The notes: generated by a model from the letters alone, not told the origin. A stretch of DNA of 14,193 bases from an uncultured Clostridia bacterium (GCA_937876985.1 CALEFT010000038.1:1-14193), one strand, 5' to 3'; counted from the stretch's first letter, positions 6,530 through 13,940 are shown. Translations and numbers: made by a program.

Positions 6530-7210
6530 ATGCTTAAGTTCTTTACCAAAGGAGAGCTGATGCTCTGGATAGGGTCGGTAGCTGTGATTTTTGTAAGCTT
6601 TTTTGGCTTCGGAGGAGATGGATATTTATCGCTCGCGGCATCTATTCTGGGAGTAACGTCGCTAATCTTCAATGCGAAGGGAAACCCCATCGGACCGCTT
6701 ACAATGATAATCTTCAGCCTGATGTATGGCGCGATCTCGTATGAATGCGCATATTATGGCGAGATGGCTACATATATAGGAATGACATTGCCGATGTCAG
6801 TGTTCGCACTAGTTAGCTGGCTTCAAAACCCCTATAAGGGAAATCGTGCACAGGTTACGGTCAGCAGGCTACGTGGCAAGCAATGGGCGCTCATGGTCTT
6901 GTTGACTATCGTAGTTACAGTAGCCTTCTACTTCATATTAGGAGCTCTTAACACGGCAAACCTAATATGGTCAACAGTGTCTGTTGCGACAAGCTTCATG
7001 GCAGCATATCTGACATTCCTAAGAAGCCCTTATTATGCACTAGCATATGCGGCAAACGATGTGGTATTGATTGTGCTTTGGTCTATAATGAGCATGGTAG
7101 ATAGAAGTTATCTGTCAGTACTAGTGTGCTTCGTAGTCTTTCTAGTAAACGACCTTTACGGGTTTTATAACTGGAAAAAGATGGAGAAAGCGCAGAAAAC
7201 TGGTACCTAG
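6530..7210 (+). CDS. pnuC: PnuC-family transporter (nicotinamide riboside or related vitamin)
   Basis: The start is set at the ATG at 6530 because AGGAGG (6520-6525) precedes it; an upstream in-frame GTG at 6509 would place this site inside the gene. The 226-residue protein is almost entirely membrane-embedded, with about seven hydrophobic segments. It carries PnuC-type patches: FNAKGNPIGPLTMIIFSLMY (47-66), SWLQNPY (96-102) and NDLYGFYNWKKM near the C terminus (207-218). PnuC transporters are facilitators that take up nicotinamide riboside, trapped by phosphorylation inside; relatives carry thiamine (PnuT) or riboflavin (PnuX). Which substrate applies here cannot be told from the sequence, and the unassigned RNA leader may hold the clue. 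No NadR-like kinase is nearby. It is probably co-transcribed with the acyltransferase gene 36 bases downstream. Confidence 0.85.
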   Translation: MLKFFTKGELMLWIGSVAVIFVSFFGFGGDGYLSLAASILGVTSLIFNAKGNPIGPLTMIIFSLMYGAISYECAYYGEMATYIGMTLPMSVFALVSWLQNPYKGNRAQVTVSRLRGKQWALMVLLTIVVTVAFYFILGALNTANLIWSTVSVATSFMAAYLTFLRSPYYALAYAANDVVLIVLWSIMSMVDRSYLSVLVCFVVFLVNDLYGFYNWKKMEKAQKTGT

Positions 7211-7246
7211 TAACGTGGTAGAAAGCAAAAGAAAAGAGGAGGAGTT

Positions 7247-8437
7247 ATGAACCTAGTATATTTGTGGTACGTAGTATTATTCATATTACTTTTTGCTAAG
7301 GCCAAAGTTTATGGTCAAAAGAAGTGGAATGATGAAGTAATGTCATTTGAACAAACGAAGAGCTTTCTTGGGTTTGCGTCTATTTGCATTGTGCTACATC
7401 ATTGTTCACAACGAACTTGTGTTAGCTGGATAAACCCGTTTTACCGTAGACCAGGATTAGAAGGCTTCATTTGGGTAGGTTTTATTTTCGTAGCTATGTT
7501 TTTCTTTTGCTCTGGATACGCACTATATAAGGGGACTTATAGAGCAGGTTTCTTCAAGAGATTTCTACCAGTTCGAATAACGACGCTATTAGTTCCATTT
7601 TTAGTAACTCTTGCTTCATATGTAATAATGTTCAGGGCAAACGGGATATCACTTCCAGATAATTCTCCAATACTATTTGGTGGTCCAACGACTTGGCATC
7701 CATATAGCTGGTATATTTCTGCAATGATACTAATGTACATAGCATTTTATGTAGGCTTTGGGTTGTTCAAAAATGACACAGCAGGAATCATTACTGTAAT
7801 TGTTGCTACACTAGCATATTGGTTATGGTGTTTTCACTTTAATTATGGAACATGGTGGAGCAACTCGGTGCATTTGTTTGTGTGCGGCTTGCTTTTCGCG
7901 AAGTATGAGACTAAGCTTCTTGCCCACTTGAAAAAGCTCTATGCATTAAAGCTCCTTCTGTTGGTGGCACTTACAGGGATTAGCTTCATCTTCTCAAATC
8001 TGATGTGGACCTTACGCGCGAAAGTGCCAGCGTTTCAGTCGTGGACGCCAGAGTACATCAATACCACGCAGCATTTCTGTCAGATATTCTGCTCGATGGC
8101 CTTCGTGTTCACTTGCCTAATGTTAGGTATGAAAATACGAATTGGCAACAGGGTGCTTCGACTCCTTGGAACGTTTACTCTAGAGCTATATCTTGTACAC
8201 GGATTCTTCGTGCATTTGTTCAGCTTTGAGTTCGTTGTAGGAGGAATTAAGCCTTTGTATTACATCGAGAACGTGGCTTTATATGTGCTTATAGTTCTTG
8301 CAGTGTCTTTGCCACTAGCGTACTTGCTTAGCCTAATTAACAAGCGAATAGTTGGCTTTATCCGCCCTCGAAAAGTTTTAGGCACAAAAGAAAAAATCGA
8401 GCCTTGCTCGAAAAGCATCACAAATCAATCTTTATGA
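7247..8437 (+). CDS. Membrane O-acyltransferase, acyltransferase family 3
   Basis: The 396-residue protein has about ten hydrophobic segments. Family features are visible: FEQTKSFLGFASICIVLHHCSQ (34-55) with the paired His51-His52 typical of the family active site, FFFCSGYALY (85-94), a conserved-type Arg110 (LPVRI), a SWYISAM patch (154-160) and GTFTLELYLVH (308-318). These enzymes move acyl groups from the cytoplasmic side onto surface sugars, peptidoglycan or other envelope compounds. The acceptor here is not identifiable because no polysaccharide genes are adjacent. AGAGGAGGAG immediately upstream is a strong ribosome binding site. The C-terminal tail of about 30 residues is basic and polar. 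It likely shares the pnuC transcript, although no functional link with PnuC is evident. The stop codon overlaps a weak hairpin (GCATCA 8415-8420, TGATGC 8435-8440). Confidence 0.88.
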   Translation: MNLVYLWYVVLFILLFAKAKVYGQKKWNDEVMSFEQTKSFLGFASICIVLHHCSQRTCVSWINPFYRRPGLEGFIWVGFIFVAMFFFCSGYALYKGTYRAGFFKRFLPVRITTLLVPFLVTLASYVIMFRANGISLPDNSPILFGGPTTWHPYSWYISAMILMYIAFYVGFGLFKNDTAGIITVIVATLAYWLWCFHFNYGTWWSNSVHLFVCGLLFAKYETKLLAHLKKLYALKLLLLVALTGISFIFSNLMWTLRAKVPAFQSWTPEYINTTQHFCQIFCSMAFVFTCLMLGMKIRIGNRVLRLLGTFTLELYLVHGFFVHLFSFEFVVGGIKPLYYIENVALYVLIVLAVSLPLAYLLSLINKRIVGFIRPRKVLGTKEKIEPCSKSITNQSL

Positions 8438-8459
8438 TGCAATTTGTATGCAAAACTGT

Positions 8460-8468
8460 TGTTATAAT
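8460..8468 (+). promoter_or_regulatory. Extended -10 promoter for the first lipoprotein gene
   Basis: TGT followed by consensus TATAAT (8463-8468) forms an extended -10 element. No good -35 lies 16-18 bases upstream, as is common for extended -10 promoters. Transcription would start near 8475, giving a leader of about 25 bases before the ATG at 8500. This separates the exported-protein genes from the acyltransferase unit. Confidence 0.6.
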
Positions 8469-8499
8469 ACACGTATCTCATAGATGGAGGAGATTAATT

Positions 8500-9315
8500 A
8501 TGAAGAAAATTACTACTTTGATTCTAACAATGGTTCTTCTTATGTCCTGCTTGGTTGCTTGTGACATTCATTTCTCGATAGGCGAGAGCGATGACGATCG
8601 TAAGGATGTCGAGCAAGAAGACGACGAAGAAGACGAGGAAGAGTCAGACGACGAAGGTTCTACAACAACTGAGGAATCAGTTACAGAAGAGCCAACAGAA
8701 ATGCCAGCAGAGACTACAACTACTGCAACTGATGCTACTGATGTTGTAGTTCCAGAGGGAGCACTAGCAGATGGACTTTATTATGGTTCTATCGAACGTA
8801 TTTCTGAGGATTTTGGTACTGCTGTAGTTCTTGTTGGAGAGCAATATACGATTGATACAGTAACTGTACTTAACGCATCGGTAGGTGACGAGATTAATAT
8901 TGACGGATATGACGGAGAACCATTGATTGTAAATGAGATTTATTATGACTATCTTGATAGACCAAATCTTGATTTTGGAAATGGATGTTACACAACCTAT
9001 TATGAGGAGACAGATTGCTACGGTGTAATGAGCATGTCTGATATTCCTGTAACTACGGAGAAGGTAGAATATACAATTGATATAGCTGATGATTGTCAGA
9101 TTGTCGATTTCCACTCTGTCCTAATAGATATGGAAGCTAGCGAGCCATGGGAAGGAACAGATTTCGCAGCTTGTCCATGGGTTGAGTATACCACAGGCTT
9201 TGACTTCTACGATTCAAATGACCTCGAGGATGGTTGGTATGATATTCATGGTCTTGTGCTTCCAATTGAGGTAGTAAACGGTGAGATTGCATATATTGAA
9301 CTAACATTCAGATAA
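8500..9315 (+). CDS. Lipoprotein, paralogue of the one at 11241-12011
   Basis: The start is placed at the ATG at 8500 because GGAGGAG (8487-8493) precedes it and it begins a proper signal peptide; an upstream in-frame start at 8404 would run through the promoter. The 271-residue protein has a lipoprotein signal peptide with lipobox LVAC (Cys21), then a strongly acidic Asp/Glu stretch (30-52) and a Thr-rich linker (54-80), typical of a spacer holding a domain away from the membrane. The globular part (about 88-271) carries ADGLYYGSIERISEDF, IADDCQIVDF (195-204), WEGTDFAACPWV (217-228) and a final VNGEIAYIEL. All of these recur in the paralogue three genes on. I do not recognise the domain family. 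It should sit on the outer face of the membrane. Function is unknown. Confidence 0.85.
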   Translation: MKKITTLILTMVLLMSCLVACDIHFSIGESDDDRKDVEQEDDEEDEEESDDEGSTTTEESVTEEPTEMPAETTTTATDATDVVVPEGALADGLYYGSIERISEDFGTAVVLVGEQYTIDTVTVLNASVGDEINIDGYDGEPLIVNEIYYDYLDRPNLDFGNGCYTTYYEETDCYGVMSMSDIPVTTEKVEYTIDIADDCQIVDFHSVLIDMEASEPWEGTDFAACPWVEYTTGFDFYDSNDLEDGWYDIHGLVLPIEVVNGEIAYIELTFR

Positions 9316-9332
9316 TCGGTATGCGTAATAAA

Positions 9333-9351
9333 TTTATCGAAAAACGATAAA
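9333..9351. other. AT-rich hairpin before the next promoter
   Basis: TTTATCG (9333-9339) and CGATAAA (9345-9351) pair perfectly around AAAAA. On the + strand the hairpin is followed by A residues, not T, so it is a poor terminator for the lipoprotein gene. It ends six bases before a -35 box and could be an operator. A further CGATA lies within the promoter spacer. Confidence 0.45.
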
Positions 9352-9357
9352 AAAGAG

Positions 9358-9386
9358 TTGACTTTCGATAGAGCAAGGTGTAATAT
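9358..9386 (+). promoter_or_regulatory. Sigma-A promoter for the small anchored protein
   Basis: TTGACT (9358-9363) and TAATAT (9381-9386) are separated by exactly 17 bases; the -35 matches consensus at five of six positions and the -10 at four of six. The ATG is 40 bases after the -10, preceded by CGGAGG (9414-9419). The upstream inverted repeat and internal CGATA suggest possible regulator contact. Confidence 0.7.
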
Positions 9387-9425
9387 GAGGGCACCATTAG
9401 GGGAATGCTTTTCGGAGGTTGATAT

Positions 9426-9839
9426 ATGAGAAAGAGAACAAAGAATATTATTGGAGTGATGGCTTCAATTTTATCGGTAGTAGTTATTACGGCGGTGGTG
9501 CTCGTGGCAATGGCCTTTGACTACGTTAATAAGGTCGTAAGAGTAGAGCCAAAGCAGCTTGAAGGACAAATCGAAGTCGGAGTCGAGTATTCTGTGGATG
9601 ACTTTTTCGAGTACGATAGAGCAGATGAGACTTGCGAGAAGACGATGAGAGTTGGTTGGGAAGACGGCTCACTTACAGGCATTACAGTAACAGGCGAGCA
9701 CACGTTCGTAATTGACGAGGTTAGTGAGAGCCTTGGTGCAAATCCAGTGCTAATAGTTACTACGGTAGCAAGCAACAGCGACTCGCCCGAGGATGGTTCG
9801 GGGATGGTAAGAATTATGTTCCCGACTTCGCTAGACTAA
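9426..9839 (+). CDS. Small membrane-anchored extracytoplasmic protein of unknown function
   Basis: The 137-residue protein has a basic N terminus (MRKRTKN), one membrane segment (about 9-30) and a roughly 105-residue outer domain. There is no lipobox Cys, so the segment is probably a signal anchor. The outer part contains VGVEYSVDDFFEYD and a run of predicted beta strands ending LIVTTVAS and VRIMFPTSL. It loosely recalls a bacterial Ig-like fold, but this is weak. There are two genes for paralogous lipoproteins and one for a metallopeptidase around it, all exported. CGGAGG precedes the ATG. It has its own promoter, and no terminator is seen before the metallopeptidase gene 64 bases on, so the two may be co-transcribed. 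Confidence 0.7.
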   Translation: MRKRTKNIIGVMASILSVVVITAVVLVAMAFDYVNKVVRVEPKQLEGQIEVGVEYSVDDFFEYDRADETCEKTMRVGWEDGSLTGITVTGEHTFVIDEVSESLGANPVLIVTTVASNSDSPEDGSGMVRIMFPTSLD

Positions 9840-9903
9840 CAATTACAAAATATCAGGATTGATACAAATAAGATTCAAATAAAAATGAAATGAGGAAGAC
9901 GAT

Positions 9904-11196
9904 ATGAATAAGAAAATGGTAACCGTACTTGCTGCGGTCACTGGCGCAATTTTGCTTGTGGCCGCTAGCGTTGGAATTACGCTTTTTGTGACAAATGGAA
10001 ACAAGGATAGAGACAGAAACGAAGAGACTTCTGAAAGAATAGAAGATACGCGTGATACTTCAGATGACTTTACTGATGACTCAAGTGAAGGTGTAAACGA
10101 TGGCGCGAATGGCGGCGTTGGCGATGGCGCAAGTGATGACGTAAGCGAGACGGAATTGGGTCAGGCAGTGTACACAAATCCAAATGCAGATTTGACAGAC
10201 GAAGAGCTTGCGATGATTTATTTGCCAGAGCTAGAGTATGAATATGACCCAAATATCACACCAGTTCCAGAGCTAGAGTTGAGTGGAAATCCAGATGATG
10301 TTTACGATATTACAACACCAAGCTATGTCGAGGGTGATGGCTTCGTTCTCTTTATCGAAGACGGAGTTACGATTTACGGAAATACACCAGAGCTAATCGC
10401 AGAGGTACTAGACTTGGTAGAAGAGACTTCTGGACTTACATATGGCCATAGACAGGTGTTAAATTACGGATGGACAAATAGTCCGAACGATTTGTTCGAC
10501 GGACAAGAATTCGCACATGTAGATCCATATCATACAGCGCTTCGAATTTACCTAATGCGAGATGATTCATATGTAGCATGTAGCTTTACAGATGCGATTG
10601 TAATTAATGAAAGAGACATCAACATTGCTGCCGGAGATGGAATGGCACTTGTGCATGAGTATCTCCATGCCTTGCAGCATTCAAATGGCGTAATGCTCGA
10701 TAGAAATCTAGATGAGGGTTTTGCTACATATATAACAGGACTTATCTGTGACACGAGCACGGATATCTATTTCGATTTTGATGCGCATTACAATTATTCA
10801 AATTATGACGAGACAATCACTAGCGAGAATGCGGAAGAGCTCTATTTGGCACATCCATCAGATCAGTGGGAACACTACTTGTATGGATACCGTTTTGTGA
10901 CATTCATTTACGAAGAATATGGCCCGGATGCGTACCTTAATGTCCTCGAAGCAGCAACAGCTGGCGAGAATCCAAATGATGAATTCAACACTTGGGAATT
11001 TAATTACTGCATGGAGGCAGAGGACACAGTGCAGTATCTTGAGCAGGTGTTGGGAGAGAATGTTTTCGAAGAGTTCGGAGATTGGATGGAAGTAAATAAT
11101 GACCGCTTCGAGCATCCAGAGGATTATAACTGGAGAAGCGAGGATGCAGCAACTTTGCCAGAGACTACTGTAGAAACTACGCTAGAGAGAAGCTAA
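9904..11196 (+). CDS. Membrane-anchored zinc metallopeptidase, HEXXH gluzincin type
   Basis: The 430-residue protein has a signal anchor (about 7-30), then a low-complexity linker rich in Asp, Ser, Glu and Gly (34-85), then a catalytic domain. The zinc site is HEYLHALQH (251-259), with metal ligands His251 and His255 and catalytic Glu252. It is followed by LDEGFATYITG, where Glu271 fits the third ligand of peptidase MA (gluzincin) enzymes. Its 16-residue distance from His255 is short but plausible. The C-terminal part (about 300-415) is rich in aromatic and acidic residues and holds a YGYRFVTFIYEEYG helix-like patch. A Thr/Glu-rich tail ends the protein. TGAGGAAG (9891-9898) serves as ribosome binding site. 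A surface protease acting on peptides or envelope proteins is inferred; the natural substrate is unknown. I cannot place it in a named peptidase family. Confidence 0.82.
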   Translation: MNKKMVTVLAAVTGAILLVAASVGITLFVTNGNKDRDRNEETSERIEDTRDTSDDFTDDSSEGVNDGANGGVGDGASDDVSETELGQAVYTNPNADLTDEELAMIYLPELEYEYDPNITPVPELELSGNPDDVYDITTPSYVEGDGFVLFIEDGVTIYGNTPELIAEVLDLVEETSGLTYGHRQVLNYGWTNSPNDLFDGQEFAHVDPYHTALRIYLMRDDSYVACSFTDAIVINERDINIAAGDGMALVHEYLHALQHSNGVMLDRNLDEGFATYITGLICDTSTDIYFDFDAHYNYSNYDETITSENAEELYLAHPSDQWEHYLYGYRFVTFIYEEYGPDAYLNVLEAATAGENPNDEFNTWEFNYCMEAEDTVQYLEQVLGENVFEEFGDWMEVNNDRFEHPEDYNWRSEDAATLPETTVETTLERS

Positions 11197-11197
11197 G

Positions 11198-11211
11198 CCT
11201 TTTCGAAAAGG
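11198..11211. other. Perfect 14-bp palindrome after the metallopeptidase gene
   Basis: CCTTTTCGAAAAGG is its own reverse complement and starts one base after the stop codon. It lacks a loop of useful size and a T-run, so it is a poor terminator. It lies 30 bases before the next ATG and could be a protein-binding site for that gene. Confidence 0.4.
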
Positions 11212-11240
11212 GATAAGAATAAAAGACAAGGGAGAGAAAT

Positions 11241-12011
11241 ATGAAAAAGATAGCAGTATTTTTGATGGCGACAATCCTAATGATGTCATGTGTTGCAGCG
11301 TGTGACAAGAAAGTTGAAGGCGTCGACGACGTGGCGCATATGAGCGTAGAAGAGACGATGGACGAAGAAGCTTCCGTGGAAAGGGCGCCCGAGGAGACAG
11401 AGTGGCTTATGTCGCCAGACCCAAACGAGATTGATTTAGACAACATTCAAGATGGAACCTACTGCGGACACTTAGAAAGAATTACACATGACTTTAGATA
11501 TGCGGAGTTCGTCATAGGAACATCATTCTACTTAACACCTGAAGAGGTTCAATCGTTCAGCGAAGGTCAGGAAGTTGATTTTACAGATATTGGTGTAGGT
11601 GAGATTGTTGTAACAAGTATCAGCCAAAGCGTGCATGGAATCTATGATGTAATATTCTCGGACGGACAGTATTATTTATATTATAATTCAAGCGACGGGA
11701 ATTACTATCTAAAAGATGTAGACCAAGGTGGAGTAGTTGTAAGAGATCCTTTTTTTTGTACTGTAGCAATTGCCGACGGTTGTCAAATAAGAGATTTCTA
11801 TGTGGAGGTTTATGCTCGACTTTGTGGAGAGACCGTTAAAGAGGATGAATTCTGGGAAGGAACTGATTTTGCGGAATGTCCATGGGTACAGATTTGTAAT
11901 GTGATTGGTTTTGTAAAAGATGAAGAAAATGACGGCTGGATGAATGATGGCTGCTTTGTAAGTACAGTAGAGATTACAAATGGAGAGGTTACTTATATTG
12001 AATTGCGATAA
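11241..12011 (+). CDS. Lipoprotein, paralogue of the one at 8500-9315
   Basis: The 256-residue protein has a signal peptide with lipobox VAAC (Cys21), a short acidic linker (about 25-65) and a globular domain (about 68-256). The domain repeats the landmarks of the other lipoprotein: DGTYCGHLERITHDF (71-85), IADGCQIRDF (177-186), WEGTDFAECPWV (205-216), DGW and a final NGEVTYIEL. This paralogue lacks the long Thr-rich linker and has an extra GQYYLYYNSSDGNYYL segment (142-157). Several Cys pairs are conserved between the two (in CQI and CPW motifs), so a disulphide is possible. GGGAGAG precedes the ATG. Together the two lipoproteins bracket the anchored protein and the metallopeptidase, which suggests a common surface role, perhaps with the protease. 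The function of the domain is not known to me. Confidence 0.85.
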   Translation: MKKIAVFLMATILMMSCVAACDKKVEGVDDVAHMSVEETMDEEASVERAPEETEWLMSPDPNEIDLDNIQDGTYCGHLERITHDFRYAEFVIGTSFYLTPEEVQSFSEGQEVDFTDIGVGEIVVTSISQSVHGIYDVIFSDGQYYLYYNSSDGNYYLKDVDQGGVVVRDPFFCTVAIADGCQIRDFYVEVYARLCGETVKEDEFWEGTDFAECPWVQICNVIGFVKDEENDGWMNDGCFVSTVEITNGEVTYIELR

Positions 12012-12058
12012 GATAGAATAGGGAAGAAATAATTCGTAGACTTCCACGAAATCAAATC

Positions 12059-12087
12059 TTGTAAAAACAAGACAAAAAGAATAGAAT
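12059..12087 (+). promoter_or_regulatory. Possible promoter before the UPF0371 gene
   Basis: TTGTAA (12059-12064) and TAGAAT (12082-12087) lie 17 bases apart, matching consensus at four and five of six positions. The predicted start near 12094 falls at the first base of the hairpin that follows. A 6-bp inverted repeat (12057-12062 with 12067-12072) overlaps the -35 box. The surrounding AT richness makes a chance match plausible. Confidence 0.4.
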
Positions 12088-12093
12088 AAATAG

Positions 12094-12127
12094 GCGAGTG
12101 GTGCTTTGCCACTCGCATTTTTATTTT
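12094..12127 (+). terminator. Intrinsic terminator or 5' leader hairpin before the UPF0371 gene
   Basis: GCGAGTGG (12094-12101) pairs perfectly with CCACTCGC (12109-12116) around TGCTTTG, and ATTTTTATTTT follows. This is a classic intrinsic terminator, most simply ending the lipoprotein transcript. If the promoter at 12059-12087 is real, the hairpin would instead start the next mRNA and could attenuate it. Its presence argues against any UPF0371 start upstream of 12149. Confidence 0.8.
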
Positions 12128-12148
12128 CGATGGCGCTTGGAGGCAGGT

Positions 12149-13636
12149 ATGTACAAGATAGGATTTGACAACGACAAATATTTGGAGATGCAGTCCGAAC
12201 ATATTCTAGAAAGAATTAACAAATTTGGCGGTAAGCTCTACCTAGAGTTTGGCGGCAAGCTTTTTGACGACTACCACGCGGCGCGCGTTTTGCCAGGCTT
12301 CGCACCAGACTCCAAAATCAGGATGCTGTCACGTCTTAAGGACGAGGCCGAAATCGTCATCGTAATCAATGCATCCGACATCGAAAAGAATAAGGTTCGC
12401 GGCGACATCGGCATCACATATGACCTTGACGTGCTAAGACTCATTGATGCTTTCCGCAGCTTTGGTTTGTTCGTAGGTTCAGTTGTATTAACATGCTACG
12501 CAGAGCAGCCAGCGGCGATGGTTTTTGGAAAGAAGCTCAAGAAGCTTGGAGTGCCAGTATATAAGCACTACCCAATTCCTGGTTACCCATCCAATTTGAA
12601 TTTGGTTGTGTCTGACGATGGCTACGGCAAGAATGAATACATCAAGACTTCGCGCAAGCTCGTTGTAGTAACGGCACCTGGCCCAGGTTCGGGCAAGATG
12701 GCAACATGCTTAAGCCAGCTATACCATGAGTACAAACGTGGAGTGAAAGCAGGATATGCGAAATTCGAGACATTCCCAATTTGGAATATCGCGCTAAAGC
12801 ATCCAGTAAACGTAGCATACGAGGCGGCAACAGCGGACCTTAACGACGTAAACATGATTGACCCATTCCACCTTGAAGAATATGGCGAGATGACAGTAAA
12901 TTACAACCGCGATGTAGAGGTTTTCCCAGTAGTAAAGGCGTGTCTCGAGAGAATGCTCGGCGAATGTCCATATAAGTCACCTACTGATATGGGTGTAAAT
13001 ATGGTAGGAAATTGTATTTTCGATGAAGAGGCGGTGCAGGCTGCTGCAAAGAACGAGATAATCCGCCGTTACTTCGAGGCACTTTGCAAGCGCACTCGCG
13101 GCGAAGGCGAGGACAACGAGGTTATGAAAATTGAGCTTTTGATGGAGCAGGTTGGAGTTAGCGTTGACGACCGCGCAGTAATTGGCGTAGCAAACAAGAA
13201 AGAGGCAGCAACTGGGGGCGAACCAGCATGTGCGATAGAGCTTCCAGACGGACGCATAATTACAGGAAAGACAAGCTCGCTTCTAGGAGCAAGCTCGGCA
13301 GCTTTACTTAATTCGCTAAAGGCGCTCGCAGGAATTCCAAAGAAGACGCACCTCATTCCACAAAATGTCATCGAGCCAGTTATGGACTTAAAGACAGCAA
13401 GACTTGGTGGACACAATCCACGCCTACATACAGATGAGATTTTGATCGCGCTATGTATTTCCGCTGTCACAGATGAGAATGCAGCAAAGGCAATGGCACA
13501 GTTAGAAAACCTAAGAAACTGCGAAGTACACTCGTCAGTAATGCTATCGTCAGTCGACATTAGTGTATTCAAGAAACTAGGCTGTAATTTGACATGCCAG
13601 CCAAAGTATCAGACACAAAAGCTATATCATAGCTAA
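12149..13636 (+). CDS. UPF0371 (DUF1846) family protein
   Basis: The ATG at 12149 is chosen because GGAGG (12139-12143) precedes it with five bases between, and because KIGFDNDKYLEMQSEHI is the usual beginning of this family; an in-frame upstream start lies inside a terminator. The 495-residue protein is of normal length for the family and is soluble, with no signal peptide. Landmarks are FGGKLYLEFGGKLFDDYHAARVLPGF near the N terminus, a P-loop-like APGPGSGKM (about 176-184), PTDMGVNMVG, and LGGHNPRLHTDEILIAL towards the C terminus. The biochemical role of the family is unknown to me. The P-loop-like motif suggests nucleotide or phosphate binding but lacks a recognised Walker B. It is followed 15 bases on by the small TSCPD gene, very likely on one transcript. 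Confidence 0.92.
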   Translation: MYKIGFDNDKYLEMQSEHILERINKFGGKLYLEFGGKLFDDYHAARVLPGFAPDSKIRMLSRLKDEAEIVIVINASDIEKNKVRGDIGITYDLDVLRLIDAFRSFGLFVGSVVLTCYAEQPAAMVFGKKLKKLGVPVYKHYPIPGYPSNLNLVVSDDGYGKNEYIKTSRKLVVVTAPGPGSGKMATCLSQLYHEYKRGVKAGYAKFETFPIWNIALKHPVNVAYEAATADLNDVNMIDPFHLEEYGEMTVNYNRDVEVFPVVKACLERMLGECPYKSPTDMGVNMVGNCIFDEEAVQAAAKNEIIRRYFEALCKRTRGEGEDNEVMKIELLMEQVGVSVDDRAVIGVANKKEAATGGEPACAIELPDGRIITGKTSSLLGASSAALLNSLKALAGIPKKTHLIPQNVIEPVMDLKTARLGGHNPRLHTDEILIALCISAVTDENAAKAMAQLENLRNCEVHSSVMLSSVDISVFKKLGCNLTCQPKYQTQKLYHS

Positions 13637-13651
13637 TATTTGGAGGTTAAA

Positions 13652-13900
13652 ATGAAGTATACATTCAGACCAAAGGGTGTTTGCGCAATGCAAATCGAGT
13701 TCGAGATAGAAAATAACATTGTTACAAACGTTGAATTCATGGGTGGATGCAACGGAAACCTTAAAGCGATCTCCAAGCTAGTAGAAGGAATGCCAGCAGA
13801 AGACATTATTAAAAAGCTCGAAGGAAACACATGCGGCTTTAAGTCAACTTCATGCGCGGATCAGTTTGCTTTAGCCTTGAAGCAGGCGATTAGCGAATAA
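13652..13900 (+). CDS. Small TSCPD-domain protein
   Basis: The start is the ATG at 13652, with TGGAGG (13641-13646) five bases upstream; an in-frame TTG at 13640 overlaps the ribosome binding site and is rejected. The 82-residue protein is almost all one domain: KYTFRPKGVCAMQIEFEI, MGGCNGNLKAISKLVEGM, then CGFKSTSCADQFALALKQAI. The TSCADQ motif and the four Cys (11, 33, 61, 68) are those of the stand-alone TSCPD proteins of Firmicutes (a family related to a domain found at the end of some vitamin B12-dependent ribonucleotide reductases). Metal binding by the Cys set is plausible but not shown. It is 15 bases after the UPF0371 gene and followed by a strong terminator, so the two probably form an operon. 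Confidence 0.9.
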   Translation: MKYTFRPKGVCAMQIEFEIENNIVTNVEFMGGCNGNLKAISKLVEGMPAEDIIKKLEGNTCGFKSTSCADQFALALKQAISE

Positions 13901-13940
13901 TACTTTGATAGCAATTAGGCTGTTGTTAGTTAGAGACTAG

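Noticed and set aside
8005..8229. Second + strand frame of 74 codons inside the acyltransferase gene
   Set aside because: It lies wholly within a conserved gene in another frame, with no ribosome binding site and no recognisable product.
8404..8499. Extended start of the first lipoprotein at 8404
   Set aside because: It overlaps the acyltransferase gene and the extended -10 promoter, and would bury the signal peptide.
12098..12148. Extended start of the UPF0371 protein at 12098
   Set aside because: The extension is encoded by the terminator hairpin and T-run and lacks a ribosome binding site.
13069..13572. Minus-strand frame of 167 codons in the UPF0371 gene
   Set aside because: The + strand protein is a full-length member of a conserved family; the antisense product is Ser/Pro-rich and unrecognisable.
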